Positions 22,150-33,785 of a stretch of DNA of 64,000 nt are shown here, one piece after another. The stretch is from positions 20,014,708 through 20,078,707 of the forward strand of contig CM033391.1 of assembly GCA_019426215.1 (NCBI GenBank). Direction: 5' to 3'. A program made the translations under genes and the position numbers. This DNA comes from Buddleja alternifolia (lineage: Eukaryota; Streptophyta; Magnoliopsida; Lamiales; Scrophulariaceae). The notes under the pieces were generated by a model. The model searched no databases. It was not told the DNA's origin and saw nothing but the letters and a program-made list of their open reading frames with translations. Each line of letters begins with the position of its first letter. The stretch's first letter is position 1.

Positions 22150-24240
22150 TGTTGGAGTTTATGCCCGGCGCACCAATTTTGGGCGTCATTCTATGTAATA
22201 ATAACTCTAGCTAAACGATCTTTTTCATATAAATAAATTTAGTCTTTTGGCATTCTTTACTCGTGTATATAGCTTAGTCTTAACTTAGAATAAAGTCCCG
22301 AAGGATCACACATAGCTATGGGTCATCATTACGCATCGGGAATTACAATGATGGAATATGTCTCCAAAGCTGTGATCCTTAAACATATGTTCCAAGTCGT
22401 GAATGGGCTCGTCGAGATGAAGGGATATCGATGCGACCCAAAAGACTTGCTTATATGATGCATACTCTTGATAGAGTGTATCTCGTTCCATAGATATTGG
22501 CACGGTGAAAGCTTATTCATATATGAGGGTTCCTATTGTGGGAATAGGTATACTCAACAACCGCATGGAAGTTTCATTAAATGGAATCCCAGTCGAATCT
22601 GGAACTTCCAGTGGTCTTGTAGTATAAGAGTAATCCTTAGAGCCTGAGGTTCCATTGGATGTCTTATACACAATCGAACATGTCTTGATTTGTTACATGA
22701 TTACTTAGATGATCACAAATGGGCAAAATCAGACATGGGCTAATTGTGTATGAAGGCACGTGAGAATCCAGATGGGATCTATCTCTGACATTAGTCTTGT
22801 CAGTGAATATCGTATGTTTACATAGTGAATCGACTTTAGGAATCTTCGGCCGAAGTATGATATCTAAAGAGGCGTAGGGTTTCCTCGTTTAGATAGTCAA
22901 AAGTCGATCTCACCGTATTTGGGAAACAAAGTTATTGAATTAATAGAGCTTCGACCTTAGCCACTGCTCTAGATTCAATCGGGAGATTAGATGGAGGGAT
23001 CTTACTTATACAAGGATCAAGATCATGAAAGGCGTATCTTTATCTTCGTCTTTGTCTAGGTCTTCGTGGTCCGTTGCTAGACAATAACCATGATTTGTAA
23101 GTGCCGGAAATTAATATGGTGATTAATTCGAGGCTTGATTAAATCAAAGAAATAATTTAATCTAGTGCTTTCTATTTTAGGAAATCACACTAGCACGTTG
23201 GGAAAGTATACTTACTACTAGATGGTAGACGAGCCTAAGGGGTCACACACTTAACCCGTGAGAGTCACTGCTTATATGATGTGATTAATCAATTTGAGGA
23301 AATTAGGAAAGTCTAGTCCTTTCCTAATATGGAATATGAATTAATTGAGGCAATTCAATTAATTCGACTATTTTAATTAATCTTGTAGAATTAATTAAAT
23401 TAATGGACCTAGTAGAGTCCAAGTATTTTATTTAGTTGGGCTTAGTCCAAGTTAAATAAATAAGTCAAATGGAATAAGTAAATATAATTAAACGGGTTTT
23501 AATTATATGGAAATATTTAATTGATGGGTTTAGCTCATAATTAAATATGGAGTCAAGAATTAATTCTTGGACTCCAAATAAGAATGATGGCCGATTTTTG
23601 GGGCCCTTGGCAGCTGGATTTGAAATCTAGGTGAAGGAGGAAAGGGTTTTCTTCTTCTCCAAGTCTTGCAGTTGAATAAGGACTCTAGGGTTCCTATTCT
23701 ATATATATGTTAGTGAAAGACTAAAACACTAAACTTTTGGTGAGTGCAAAATTCGAAACCCCGACTGAAAATTAAGAGAGAATTTTCTTTGTCATCCTTA
23801 AGCGAAAATCGCCCCCTTCACTTGTTCCAACAAGACATCATTTTGTTCATGTGTTGAACTTAACGATTCACATATTCCATTCGTTCACATAATCAAGCCT
23901 AGGTTTTAGACTTAGAGTTATTTCGTTGGCTAGCACCAATAACGAAGTAGGTGGTGACTTGAACGAGGTGCGGATACATCTTAGAGGTACGATTTTTGGA
24001 GCACTAAAACCGGGGATACAATCGACGGGCGATTTCCTCCAAGAAATCGTGTGGGATTGCACCACTGGGTTGAAAAGATCCATGATTGTTGCTGCGAGAA
24101 TTTAATCAAGAGGTAAAATTCTCGCAACTTTCTCTATAGCATAATCGAGCACACCATTATTCCTATTTTGGGTAGTTTTACGTTTAAAATTTTAAATTCT
24201 GCTGCCACGAGCCACCCGCGGAATAGAACCCAACCTAACA
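22150..24240 (+). repeat. 5' LTR of copia element B
   Basis: 2091 bp from TGTTGGAGTTTATGCC to CAACCTAACA, with TG..CA ends. It closely resembles 39079-41176 over its whole length. The short antisense ORFs inside both copies are not genes. Confidence 0.92.
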
Positions 24241-24241
24241 G

Positions 24242-24253
24242 TTGTATCAGAGC
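24242..24253 (+). other. Primer-binding site of element B
   Basis: TTGTATCAGAGC follows the LTR by one base. It matches the copia initiator-Met consensus TGGTATCAGAGC at 11 of 12 positions. Confidence 0.8.
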
Positions 24254-24382
24254 CATGGTTGGCTCAATTAAGCTATATAATGTGTTAGCATATTTTATTT
24301 ACGCGTATGTAAATTAGTGCATGTTAAAAATATGTTCGTCGTTTAGAATAATTAATTTTTCGATTGGGATATAATTGATAGT

Positions 24383-25770
24383 TGACACGCTAAAAGCTAA
24401 CGTGCTATGATAACAAGTGCACTAGTCGTGTGTAGTAATAAATGGATTGTAAGTCCGGATTGTCGAACCTCAAGGACTTGAATTCTAGTTTAAGATTTGT
24501 AATGAAGTGAATAAACAAAGTAAGAATAAATTCAAATAAAATTTGTAAAGAACAAGAACAAAGATGAGCAAGTGATTTAAAACCAATTATAAAGGGAGAC
24601 TAAGGCACATGCTAGGTACAAATTGATCAAATATACTTATAAAGGTTCTTGTTGAAGGATTACACTTATATTGTTATGGTGAGAGCTCCGAGGGTAGAGA
24701 ATAACCGATGTCTCGCGTATAAACTCCTATGCTTAGATCGTGATTTCCCAAATATTCCTATCCAGAAATCTAACCACTAAACATGCATTAACGTACTAGA
24801 GTTCACTCGATTAGAATCGAACAACTTCACCCGGAAATCTTTACCTATGTCTAGGGCAATTCCTCATTAGTTGCGGGTCATGATGTGAATTTCTTGCACC
24901 CTAAGTTAATTTTCTCCCGAAATATCAACCTAGGCATAAGATTCTAACATATAGTGATCAAGTATATGCAAGATAGGTAAAAACACAAATTCACATCACA
25001 TAACAATATAAGTATAACCTCAACAATCATCTATTATAAGCATATATCACAATTTGACCTTACACGGCCTTAGTCTTATGAATTTAGTTCATGATAGATA
25101 TTATGAAAAACAATAATGAATAAATACACATATTCATAGACATGAATGAAATGAAAAGGCTATAAAAACTCCCTCTAATGTGATAGATGATGGCCCCTTG
25201 ATTGGAGCTTCAATTCCTAGCTTTCTCCTCTTAGAATGATGAAGAATGGTGATGAATGAAGCTTGAGGACCGATTCCTCCTCCTCCTCTCCTCCAAGAAT
25301 CTGAAATTGATAGTGAATTCTGAAGAGTATGGGTTCCCCCTCCTTTTATAGCCAAAATTCCACTAAAGTATGCATTAAGAATTCCTATTAAAGTTCCCCA
25401 ATGAGAATTCCACCTAAGGTGATGCTTAAAGTTTGGCTTTTAAGATTCCAACCAGCTAAAAAATGCTGAACTTTCGGCCCTTAAGAATTCCACCAAGCAT
25501 AACCATGTGAAAACTTCAACAAAACACATGCATGCTGCCATTTTCTTGCTTTCCAGTGCAGTCTTAGTATTTTGCTCATAAAATTCTCCACAGATCTCCA
25601 AATTGGATGATTCAAGTCCCCATGTTCAGATAAAACATAGATCTACAACTTTCCAGAAGGTCCGTTTGTCCAATTCGGTTGCTAAGTATACCTAAATTAC
25701 GTTTCAACATGGAGGTTGTTTCTGATTTGGCGCCCATAAAGTAAATCTACCAAGAAACACACTTATGACA
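24383..25770 (-). repeat. Athila-type LTR (subfamily II), left end of the cluster
   Basis: It reads TGACACGCTAAAAGC at the low end and ACTTATGACA at the high end, 1388 bp. The low end matches the plus LTR at 27748 and the solo LTR at 35471. A TATA-like GCTATAAAAGGAG box is on the minus strand near 25342-25354. Confidence 0.75.
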
Positions 25771-26050
25771 ACCCCTCAACACATGTGTTGAATTATGGCC
25801 AAAAGTGATTCTTACCCATCATATAATGCTGGAATTTAGGCTGAAAAGGAGTAACATTCGGACTATCCATGCCTAGGCATGACTAGGAGGGCGTTGGGGC
25901 GTATCCTGGCACATGTACTTCTCTGTTCGGCGCAGCAATCGTATTTCCTTTACAATTATCTCTATAGACCTCCGATTTGGCTGTTTCAAGTTCCCATTTG
26001 AAGCTAAGACATACATCTAAAACTTTGTAGAAGGAAACTTTATCTAAGTC
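25771..26050 (-). repeat. Partial minus-strand Athila LTR fragment
   Basis: Its reverse complement aligns with about 26400-26650 of the adjacent plus LTR (shared words such as AATACGATTGCTGCGCCG) and with 31816-31928 of the right LTR. The start of this LTR is missing at the junction with TGATCAGAGG (26051). It forms an inverted arrangement with the neighbouring LTR. Confidence 0.65.
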
Positions 26051-27748
26051 TGATCAGAGGCATTTTTACGTGTTTTTAAGCCCCTTTGCGTTTATGTTTT
26101 AGGTTCATTTATCGCTTGATTCTTGCCACATGTGCGTTTAATTCGTGCATTAAGTGATTTCAGGTTTTAAATGGATACAATCGAAGAACAGGATGAAAAA
26201 CGACGTATAAAACAAGTTTAGGCCAAATTGCTACGCACCCCTACGCCCAAGCGCCTTTTCACCCACGCCCAGGCGCCAGACAAGATGCAAATAACGTCAA
26301 CATTCTGCTGTCCACGCCTAGGCGCCGTCCTGTCCACGCCTGGGCGTCGTATCTGCATTAGTTTCCACGGTTGAGCGCTATTTCCGTATATTTAGAGACC
26401 CAATTGGATGAAGTGTCCTTCTACAAAGTTGTAGAACTATGTGTTAGCTTCAAATGAGGACTTGAATCATCCAAATCGGAGTTCTGTGGAGAGAGTTATA
26501 AAGAAAATACGATTGCTGCGCCGGACAGAGGCAAATACGCTCAGCATTCTGCCCACGCCTAGGCGTGACCACACCCGAGTTTTGATTCCTTTCAGCTAAA
26601 ATATCATCATTTGAGGGTGGAATGGAATATTTAAAGCCAAGATGTTAGCACATGTGTTGGGGGACATGCTTGAGGGGAAAAAGAATTGTTTATTGCACAC
26701 CTTGATGGGGTTTGGAGTAGAATAAGGAGCCCATCATTTCTTGTCCTTGAAGGGGATCTTCTTGAAACTTGACCGATCACTCTTAGCACTCTTGGAGAGA
26801 GGGGGAGGCAGCTGGTCTTTAGACCAAAAACCATCATCACTCTTCATCCATCATCATTCATCACCATTCTTCATCATTTTGGAGGGGAAGAAAGAGATAG
26901 AAGCTAAGGATTGAATCTCCACTCGAGGATCCATCACCATTCAACCTTTGAGGGAGTTTGTTCATTGTTTATAGCATTTTTGTGTTTACACTTATGTATA
27001 TAAATATGTTGAATTCTTCTATGTTGATGGTTATGAGCTAATATTGTAGAACTAAGGCCATGTGAAGGCCAATTTATGAATCAATCTATGTGAAGTGAAT
27101 TTTCGTATTAATTCTCATATTGCTTTGTGTGTTGATTTTGAGCTTTTATTACAATCATGTGCTTGATCACCATATGCTTGCTATCTTGCCTAGTCTAGTC
27201 ATTCGAGAGAAGATAGATTAGGGTTCAATGGAATCAACTCATCATCCGAAACTAATGTGGAATTGCCCCTAGACATAGGTAAAGATTTCCGGGTGCGGTT
27301 AGCCGGATGTATCCGGGGAAACTCTAGAACGTTAATGCGTGGTTATTGATTAGATTCTCGGATAGACATATTTAGAGAACCATCAATTAATCATAGGATT
27401 ATTATGTGCCCAGACATCGGGTAATAATTATCTAAGGAATTTCCACCAAAGAAATAGGAGTCTAATAATTCGAAGAGTAGCTCATCTATATTGACGAGTA
27501 GATTCGGTTGTAGCATGTGCCTTAGTCGTTTTATCACTCTTGAGATTAATCTATAGTCCGTTTCTCTTTGGTTCTTCGTTTGTTTAATCTTTTTTCTTGT
27601 TCTTTACTTTTATTGTAGTTGTTCTTTGTAGAAAATCATTAACTAGAATTCAAGTCCTTGTGGTTCGACAACCCGGACTTTTTGTCCACTTATTACTACA
27701 CACGTCTAGTGCACTTGCTATCATAGCACGTTAGCTTTTAGCGTGTCA
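26051..27748 (+). repeat. Athila-type 5' LTR, plus strand
   Basis: 1698 bp from TGATCAGAGGCATTTTTACG to TTAGCGTGTCA, followed by a primer site. It carries several copies of the word CGCCYAGGCG (26240-26360 and 26570). No matching plus-strand 3' LTR is found downstream. Confidence 0.78.
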
Positions 27749-27754
27749 AGTTTT

Positions 27755-27772
27755 TGGCGCCGTTGCTGGGGA
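27755..27772 (+). other. tRNA-Asp primer-binding site, plus strand
   Basis: TGGCGCCGTTGCTGGGGA, one mismatch to the tRNA-Asp complement seen at 2614-2631. It lies six bases after the LTR end. Confidence 0.83.
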
Positions 27773-27911
27773 CTTGTTTAATTTTAGTTTTTGATTTTTG
27801 TTTACATTTTTCATAATTCTTAGTTTTCGTTTATTTCTTGATTTTCTTTTATTTTCGTGTTTAGTCTAATTTTGTTTCTTGTGCTTAATTGTTAGGTTCG
27901 ATTTGCGGTGC

Positions 27912-28918
27912 ATGACCCGCTCCTCAAATGAGCCTTTGCTTGATTTTGTTATTTTTATTTTGAACATGTGCTCCGGGTTTGTAGATGAGTTCGAGAGATG
28001 GCGGACAATATCTATCAACCAAATCCGAATGCACGTTTCCCGGATATGAATTTACCGAAGGATCGGAAATGGTTACAAGGCATTCTCCAAGCTATGCAAC
28101 CACATCCTTCTCAACCACTTCAGTCGGTCCGGGATTGTCTACCATCCAGCGTCTTTACCATACAGGAGGGATATCATTTATCCCCGACTCTGGAGGAACG
28201 AGAATGGGTTCGACAACTCCTATACGGCTTACAACTCACACTAGATGATTTGGATCAGCCGAAAAGTATGAAATTGGTACACAAAACCATTGATGCTTTG
28301 TATGAAGGACCAATTAAGGAGGCTCTAATGATCATTGAGGAAATGCAAAATGAGAGGATTTCTATGAAGGTGTCATCGCCTCAGCGTCGCACACCTAACA
28401 TTCAAGCGATACCCGGCCCCATTTTTATCGAAGAATTGATATCAAAGAAGCCGACGTTGAAGGAAAGGACACTCGAGCCTTTACCAGAAGCTTCTTTGGT
28501 ATCTTCTTCCCTCTCCACGGGTATAGAGGTCATTAGTGCCCATGATAGTAAGTTGTCCTCTAGTGTAGGAGATGACATGGTTATTTGTGATAACTATGAG
28601 GTTTTTAAGCATCCAATTGATTTTACATTATCTTTACGCATTGATGCTTTTGATCCTTTTAGTGTTGAGCTTTTTCAGGAAAGGATAACCAATAATCTAC
28701 TCGAGTCCTACCTCACAAACTCCAAGTTTATCACTTTGATGGGTGAAGGAAAAAGATCTACTGTCCATAGCTTGGACAATAGTCTATATCATCACCCGAC
28801 ACATGGGGAAGAAATGACGATTTCTTGGCCCATACTCAAGCTACTTCTCACAAACACCGGGCCATGTTTCATTCTTGATTGGAGAGTAAACAAAGCATTC
28901 ATACGTCATCCTCCTTGA
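27912..28918 (+). CDS. Athila-derived chimeric ORF (gag N-terminus joined to post-protease segment)
   Basis: ATG 27912 starts an Athila-like gag N-terminus (MTRSSNEPLLDF). After a frame change, a 306-residue ORF (27998-28918) continues with ARFPDMNLPKDRKW, matching the NFPDMNLPENREW stretch of the gag at 2479. Its middle is unfamiliar. Near its last third, EVFKHPIDFTLSLRIDAFDP resembles the segment after the protease in the element at 1-889. Gag core, protease, RT and integrase are absent. It looks like an internally deleted, non-autonomous derivative whose remaining frame is still open. Product function is unknown. Confidence 0.5.
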
Positions 28919-30575
28919 GCCGACCCGATAAAGTCAAGCTAATGACTATAAAAAAAGCGCTTCTTGGGAGGCAACCCAAGTTTGTAAGTTTTCTTTTTGT
29001 TTTGCTTTTGTTTTTTTTTTTGTTTAGTTTAGTTTGTTTCATTGTGTTGTGTTCAAGCATGCACTTTTGGCATGTTTTTCTTTATGTCTTGATGGTTTGT
29101 GTGTGAGTGCATAACATGTAGTAGACGAGTTTTTCTTTGGAATATCTTTCGTGGCGGATTTGAGCTTGGAGCTGATCTCACGTGATTGAGGGTTGCTTTT
29201 CGGCACCCTTGTTGTAAGTACTCTCGGTTACTCCCCTTGTGAGTATGTATAATTGCGTCAACATTGAGGGTAATGTTGAGTTTAAGTGTGGGGGGGTATC
29301 TATATGTCGTGGATCTTTGTTTTTAGCTCAAGTTTGGGGGAATCGTCGCTATTACATGTATTTTGTGCTATTTTTTTGTGAAAATCTAGCATAACAAATT
29401 TTTGGATAGAATTTCAACCCTTCACTTGAGGCATTGAGCATGGTTAATTTGAATACATGGTATGTTTTCTCTATCAATTTGGTTTGTAATGACTATACAC
29501 ATCGTTTCCTTGCTTGTGGGACCCTAAACGTGATTAGATTGTCTTTAAGATGATTCACATCTGCACATAAATCGAGGGTAGAGGCGTTGAGTGGGCAACC
29601 ATTTTGAAACACTTAAAGGCTTGATCCCGAAAAATATCGACCTAGAATTTTCACATGAGTTATGAGTTGAGAATGTAGCTTCGTATGTTTAACAATAATA
29701 AAAAGAGGTGAACATTGGTATGACTGCAAAGGTCAGGCTTAATAGATATTGGGGGCGAAGAGCACCATGCCTAGAATACTATACTATTAAGCTAATTTGA
29801 GCTAGAGCTCAAGCCAATGCAAGTGTTAAGTGAATAAGGACCTAGTTTGATTTTGTGGCCTTTGACACTCGAGTGATTAAGCCCTTAGGAATGTCTCTAC
29901 ATTTGATACCCGAAAGCCGTCTGGTTTAGGAGTTATTGGCCTAAAGCTTGTTACAAGGGTGTCATAGAAAGCCTAAGAGGATCGAACATTGCACATGGTC
30001 TAGCCCACTAATGTTCGAGTTGAAAGTGCATAAGTTAAAGCCGAAAGTGGAATGAAGTGATGAATTTTTAAGTGGCTATGAAGTTGTATTCAATTCTCGT
30101 ACCATGTGAATAATCAAAAGTTGATAAATATGGGGTTAATGCTTGAAAAGTGGTAAGAATGCCACTCGACTATAGTACTTGAGATTTATTACACTACACC
30201 CTTAGGATGATCTTTTCGATGTTAAGGCATAACATGAGCAAGTGGGTGACGTGTATATATATGTAACTTGAGCTTAAACAGGTGAATTCATACCATTGTG
30301 TGCTATTAATCATTGTAATTTATGTTGAGTGATCGGGGTTGAAAATCTTTTGATTTTGTGGGTATATCGTCTGCAAACCCTCACGAGACTATAACTCGTC
30401 CTTTGAGGTAACTCAAGGGTTCAAAGGCTTGTTGCATCCGCTAAATGCAACCGCTTGCTCCACGAAAGTGAGTTGTGTAGTTTCTTTTCTTTTACCTCCC
30501 TGTTTTTTATGATGAGCTCGTATCCTATGCCTTCTCTTATTGCTCGAGGACGAGCAATAGATAAGTTTGGGGGTA
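28919..30575 (+). other. 3' untranslated region of the Athila derivative
   Basis: About 1.65 kb without a credible gene. It begins with the conserved AAAGCGCTTCTTGGGAGG stretch found at the end of many plant gypsy coding regions. It has a G-rich tract at 29288-29296 (GTGTGGGGGGG) and a second one, AAGTTTGGGGG, at 30563-30573 where a polypurine tract would be expected. No plus-strand LTR follows. Confidence 0.5.
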
Positions 30576-30617
30576 ATGAAAAATGTAAACAAAAATCAAA
30601 AACTAAAATTAAACAAG

Positions 30618-30635
30618 TCCCCGGCAACGGCGCCA
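30618..30635 (-). other. tRNA-Asp primer-binding site, minus strand
   Basis: The minus strand reads TGGCGCCGTTGCCGGGGA, identical to the site at 2614-2631, six bases from the LTR at 30642. Confidence 0.85.
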
Positions 30636-30641
30636 AAAACT

Positions 30642-32175
30642 TGACACGAAAAATCCTTACGTGTATTAAACAGCAAGTGGACTGGTCGTGTGTAGTAATA
30701 AAGTGGACAATAAAGTCCGGGTTGTCGAACCTCAAGGACTTGTATTTTAGTTTATGATTTTAAAGCAATTGAAGAACTTAAACTAAAACAAGAATTAACT
30801 AAAATATTATGTAAGTAAGATATAAGAAACAAGATGTCGAAATCAAGATAGCTATGGAAAAGAGCAACTAAGACACATGTGTTGGCATAAATTAATCAAT
30901 TTTCATTATAAACATGTTCTCATATTATTAGACTAATGTTGCTTTGGTGGAAAAAACCTTAAATAATTACTACCCGATTTCTCGGCTGTAATAATCTTAT
31001 GATTAATTGATGGTTCTCTAGATATGTCTATCCGATAATCTAACCAACAATCATGCATTCAAGTTCTAGAATTTCCCCGGATTAATCCGGCTAACTGCAC
31101 CCGAGAATCTCTACCTATCTCTAGGGGCAATTCCCTATTTTTTACGGATTATGTGATGATCCTCTTTGCACCTTAAATTAACTTCTCTCGAACGAATAAT
31201 TTAAGCAATAAATCATGCATATGGTAGCTAAGCATATGATGCATTCAAACAAGATCAAGACACAAAGCAACAATAGAATTAATATGAAAAACACAATTTA
31301 TAACTCAATTATCATAATTTAGCCTCAACATGGCCTTAGTTCGAAGAATCTATTTCATCATAAAAGATAAAAGATAGGAACTTAAATTAAGATTCATATT
31401 CATAGACAAAAATAAATCTAAATCTAAGAAACTCCCTCGTATTTTTTATGGTTGAACTTCGATCTTCATCTCTTCCATGCTTCTTGATTTCTTCACCTTC
31501 AGAGGTTGTTGATAATCTTCATAACTAATCTAAGGATGATGAAGATGATGATAGGATGTGTTTAGGCTCCCCCAATGGGGAATGTGTTTTCAAGTGTCTT
31601 ATAGGATGGTCTTCAATCCTCCTTTTATAGCAAAAAAATCCACCTACCAAAAACATGTGCTTCCATTCTCTTTTCTTTCCACCTACCATTCTCTTGCTTT
31701 CCATCTACCAAGAATGTGAACTAACATTCTCTTGTTTTCCACCTACCATTCTCTTAATTTCCTCCTACCAAGAATGTGAACTACCATTCTCTTCCTTTCC
31801 ATCTACCATTCTCTCAATCGTATTTCCTTCACAATTATCTCTATAGACCTCCGATTTGGATGTTTCAAGTTCCCATTTGAAGCTAAGACATACATCTAAA
31901 ACTTTGTAGAAGGAAACTTTGTCTAAGTCGGTCTCGAAATGTACGGAATTATCGCTCGAATGTGGTAGGAGATGCATAAACCGCCTAGGTGTTGAAAAAC
32001 ATGCTTGAACTTGTTTTGTACATCGTTTTTCTTCCCTTTTCTTCATGTATTCTCATTTATTACCTGTATTCACTTAACACACCTATTAAATGCAAATGTG
32101 ACGTGATTTAAGCAATAAGTGAATCCAAATCATAAGAATTACGGTTTTAAAAACACGTAAAAACACCTCTTATCA
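30642..32175 (-). repeat. Athila-type LTR (subfamily I), right end of the cluster
   Basis: 1534 bp from TGACACGAAAAATCC to ACACCTCTTATCA. It shares its low end with the LTR at 2638. GCTATAAAAGGAGG occurs on the minus strand near 31619-31632. A 63-bp region at 31660-31810 repeats the words CACCTACCATTCTCTT and AAGAATGTGAACTA several times. Confidence 0.78.
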
Positions 32176-32180
32176 ATAGT

Positions 32181-33785
32181 TTTGAGAAATCATTTTTGGT
32201 TTTGAAAATTCAATTGGAAAAGATGAATCGTGGGTGTGTGTGGATTTATTTGGATGATGAAGGATGATTTTGGAATCACCTGTGGTAGGACATCGCTAGA
32301 TAATCAGGCCAAAAGCTCGATTGTGGAGTGAGTATGCCTAGCCCGAGGTGGGATCGAATTTGCCCATCATTAACTGAACGAATCACTCATGGATGAAAAA
32401 GGGAGAAATCCCGTACAACAACAGGTGCTGTCGTCCGCGCCCAGGCGAGGAGTGACTGGCGCCCAGGCGCCTACAGGTCTCGCCTCTGCCGGCGGCGCCT
32501 GGGCGAGGTCATGTGGGCGCCTAGGTGCCGACCTTCCGGCGCCCAGGAGTGGTCAGCAGACTCGGATTGAAATGTTTTTCTCATTTTTGATGCCGAAACG
32601 TCGGGTAACCCAAGAACCTGACCCCAATTAATTGTTTAAAAACCTATAATTTCTTAAAGAGTTTTTGGAAATTGAGAATCGATATTATCCCGTTGAAATT
32701 TGCAATTTTGTTTAGACGACGGATGGGTAAATTTTAGATATCGCATATATATGTTTTTTGCTTGGCATGCTTATGTGATGGGGATGAACCACGAGCCTAG
32801 TCTATGTTGTTTGGTTTGTTTTGTATGTAATATTCTAGAGTTGTAAAAATAGTCGGTTTGGCTTTTACTTTTCTGTCAAGTAGATTAGTAGTAGTTGATA
32901 GACTATGTAATCAAAGACGGAGCGAGGAGATGAAGCCAAGACTCGAAGACTTGTATGCTGTGGTGGAACCCATTGTAATAGTCTAGTTGTTTTTATTTTC
33001 TAGAATGTCCTGGCTGGCTCAGTGGGTTAGTAGGTTAGGGCTCGACATGGTTCATCCTCAATTTACCGCTTTATGGGATGTTTATTTATCTTTCCAATAC
33101 GATATGTGATGTGTTGTGAAATGCATGCATAGGATAGATAACTAAACAAGATAATTGTAATACTGACGAGACCTACATCTATGCAATGTAATTCCCTCCT
33201 TGAAAAATTTTAGGCTAATATGGGAATAGAATTGGAGTTCTATTTCCATTCCTTCCATCATAAGTAATTGCCATGTGATATGCCGCTGAAGTTCAAGTCC
33301 ATTTGCTCAGAAAATGGGGTGGGTTGAACCTAAGAAAGGCTGTGAGCATTACTAAGCATAAGATGCTCTATGGGATCATTGGTTGCATTACTTAGCTCAG
33401 AAAATGGGGATAATGGAATTAATAATTGGCCACGGAATATTTGATGGGTCGAACCTAACATCGACTACCATGTGTAAGCTCAGAAAATGGGGCACATGCG
33501 AAAGATGAGGAAAAGGATCTGGAGAACTATCAAGGAAGATAGAAGGCCTAGTAAGGCTACTGTTCAAACTAGTCATATGTTAGCTTAGAAAATGGGGCAT
33601 ATGATGAAGTTTGAATAGATCTCAAGGCCACTTAAGAATTAACTATTCTTCGAATCACACCAAGAGGGTGGTGGGATTTGGAAAAATAGTGGGAGACTTG
33701 TACAACTAAAGACCAAATTGTATAAGAACTTTATTTGAAAAAACGTTACTTATCGTCTGCCTCATACATTTGTAGATAACACGAT
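32181..33785 (+). other. Leader of copia element B
   Basis: With 24254-24382 this makes a leader of about 1.7 kb before gag, long for a copia element. It contains a GC-rich block of GCGCCYAGGCGC-type words (32430-32560) and four spaced copies of GCTCAGAAAATGGGG (33305-33597). The open frame 32389-32631 lies over the GC-rich block and is not credible as a gene. Confidence 0.55.
33305..33597 (+). repeat. Four dispersed copies of GCTCAGAAAATGGGG
   Basis: Copies at 33305-33319, 33395-33409, 33478-33492 and 33583-33597 (the last has one C-to-T change), spaced 90, 83 and 105 bases apart. Sequence between them is only weakly alike (GTCGAACCTAA and GTTGAACCTAA recur). Confidence 0.8.

Larger units (their letters stand above)
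24383..32175. mobile_element. Composite Athila-type insertion in the leader of element B, TSD atagt
   Basis: The five-base flanks atagt (24378-24382 and 32176-32180) sit exactly at LTR termini: TGACACG on the left and CTTATCA on the right. Inside, left to right: a minus LTR (24383-25770), a minus LTR fragment (25771-26050), a plus LTR (26051-27748), a plus internal region (27749-30575), an inverted leader with primer site (30576-30641) and a minus LTR (30642-32175). The two outer LTRs belong to different subfamilies, so this is not one simple element. Confidence 0.75.

Noticed and set aside
22306..22520. Antisense ORFs repeated at 39235-39449
   Set aside because: They occur at the same place in both LTRs of element B and have no recognisable domain.
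32389..32631. 80-residue ORF over a GC-rich block
   Set aside because: It lies in the untranslated leader of copia B, and its composition is set by GCGCCYAGGCGC repeats.
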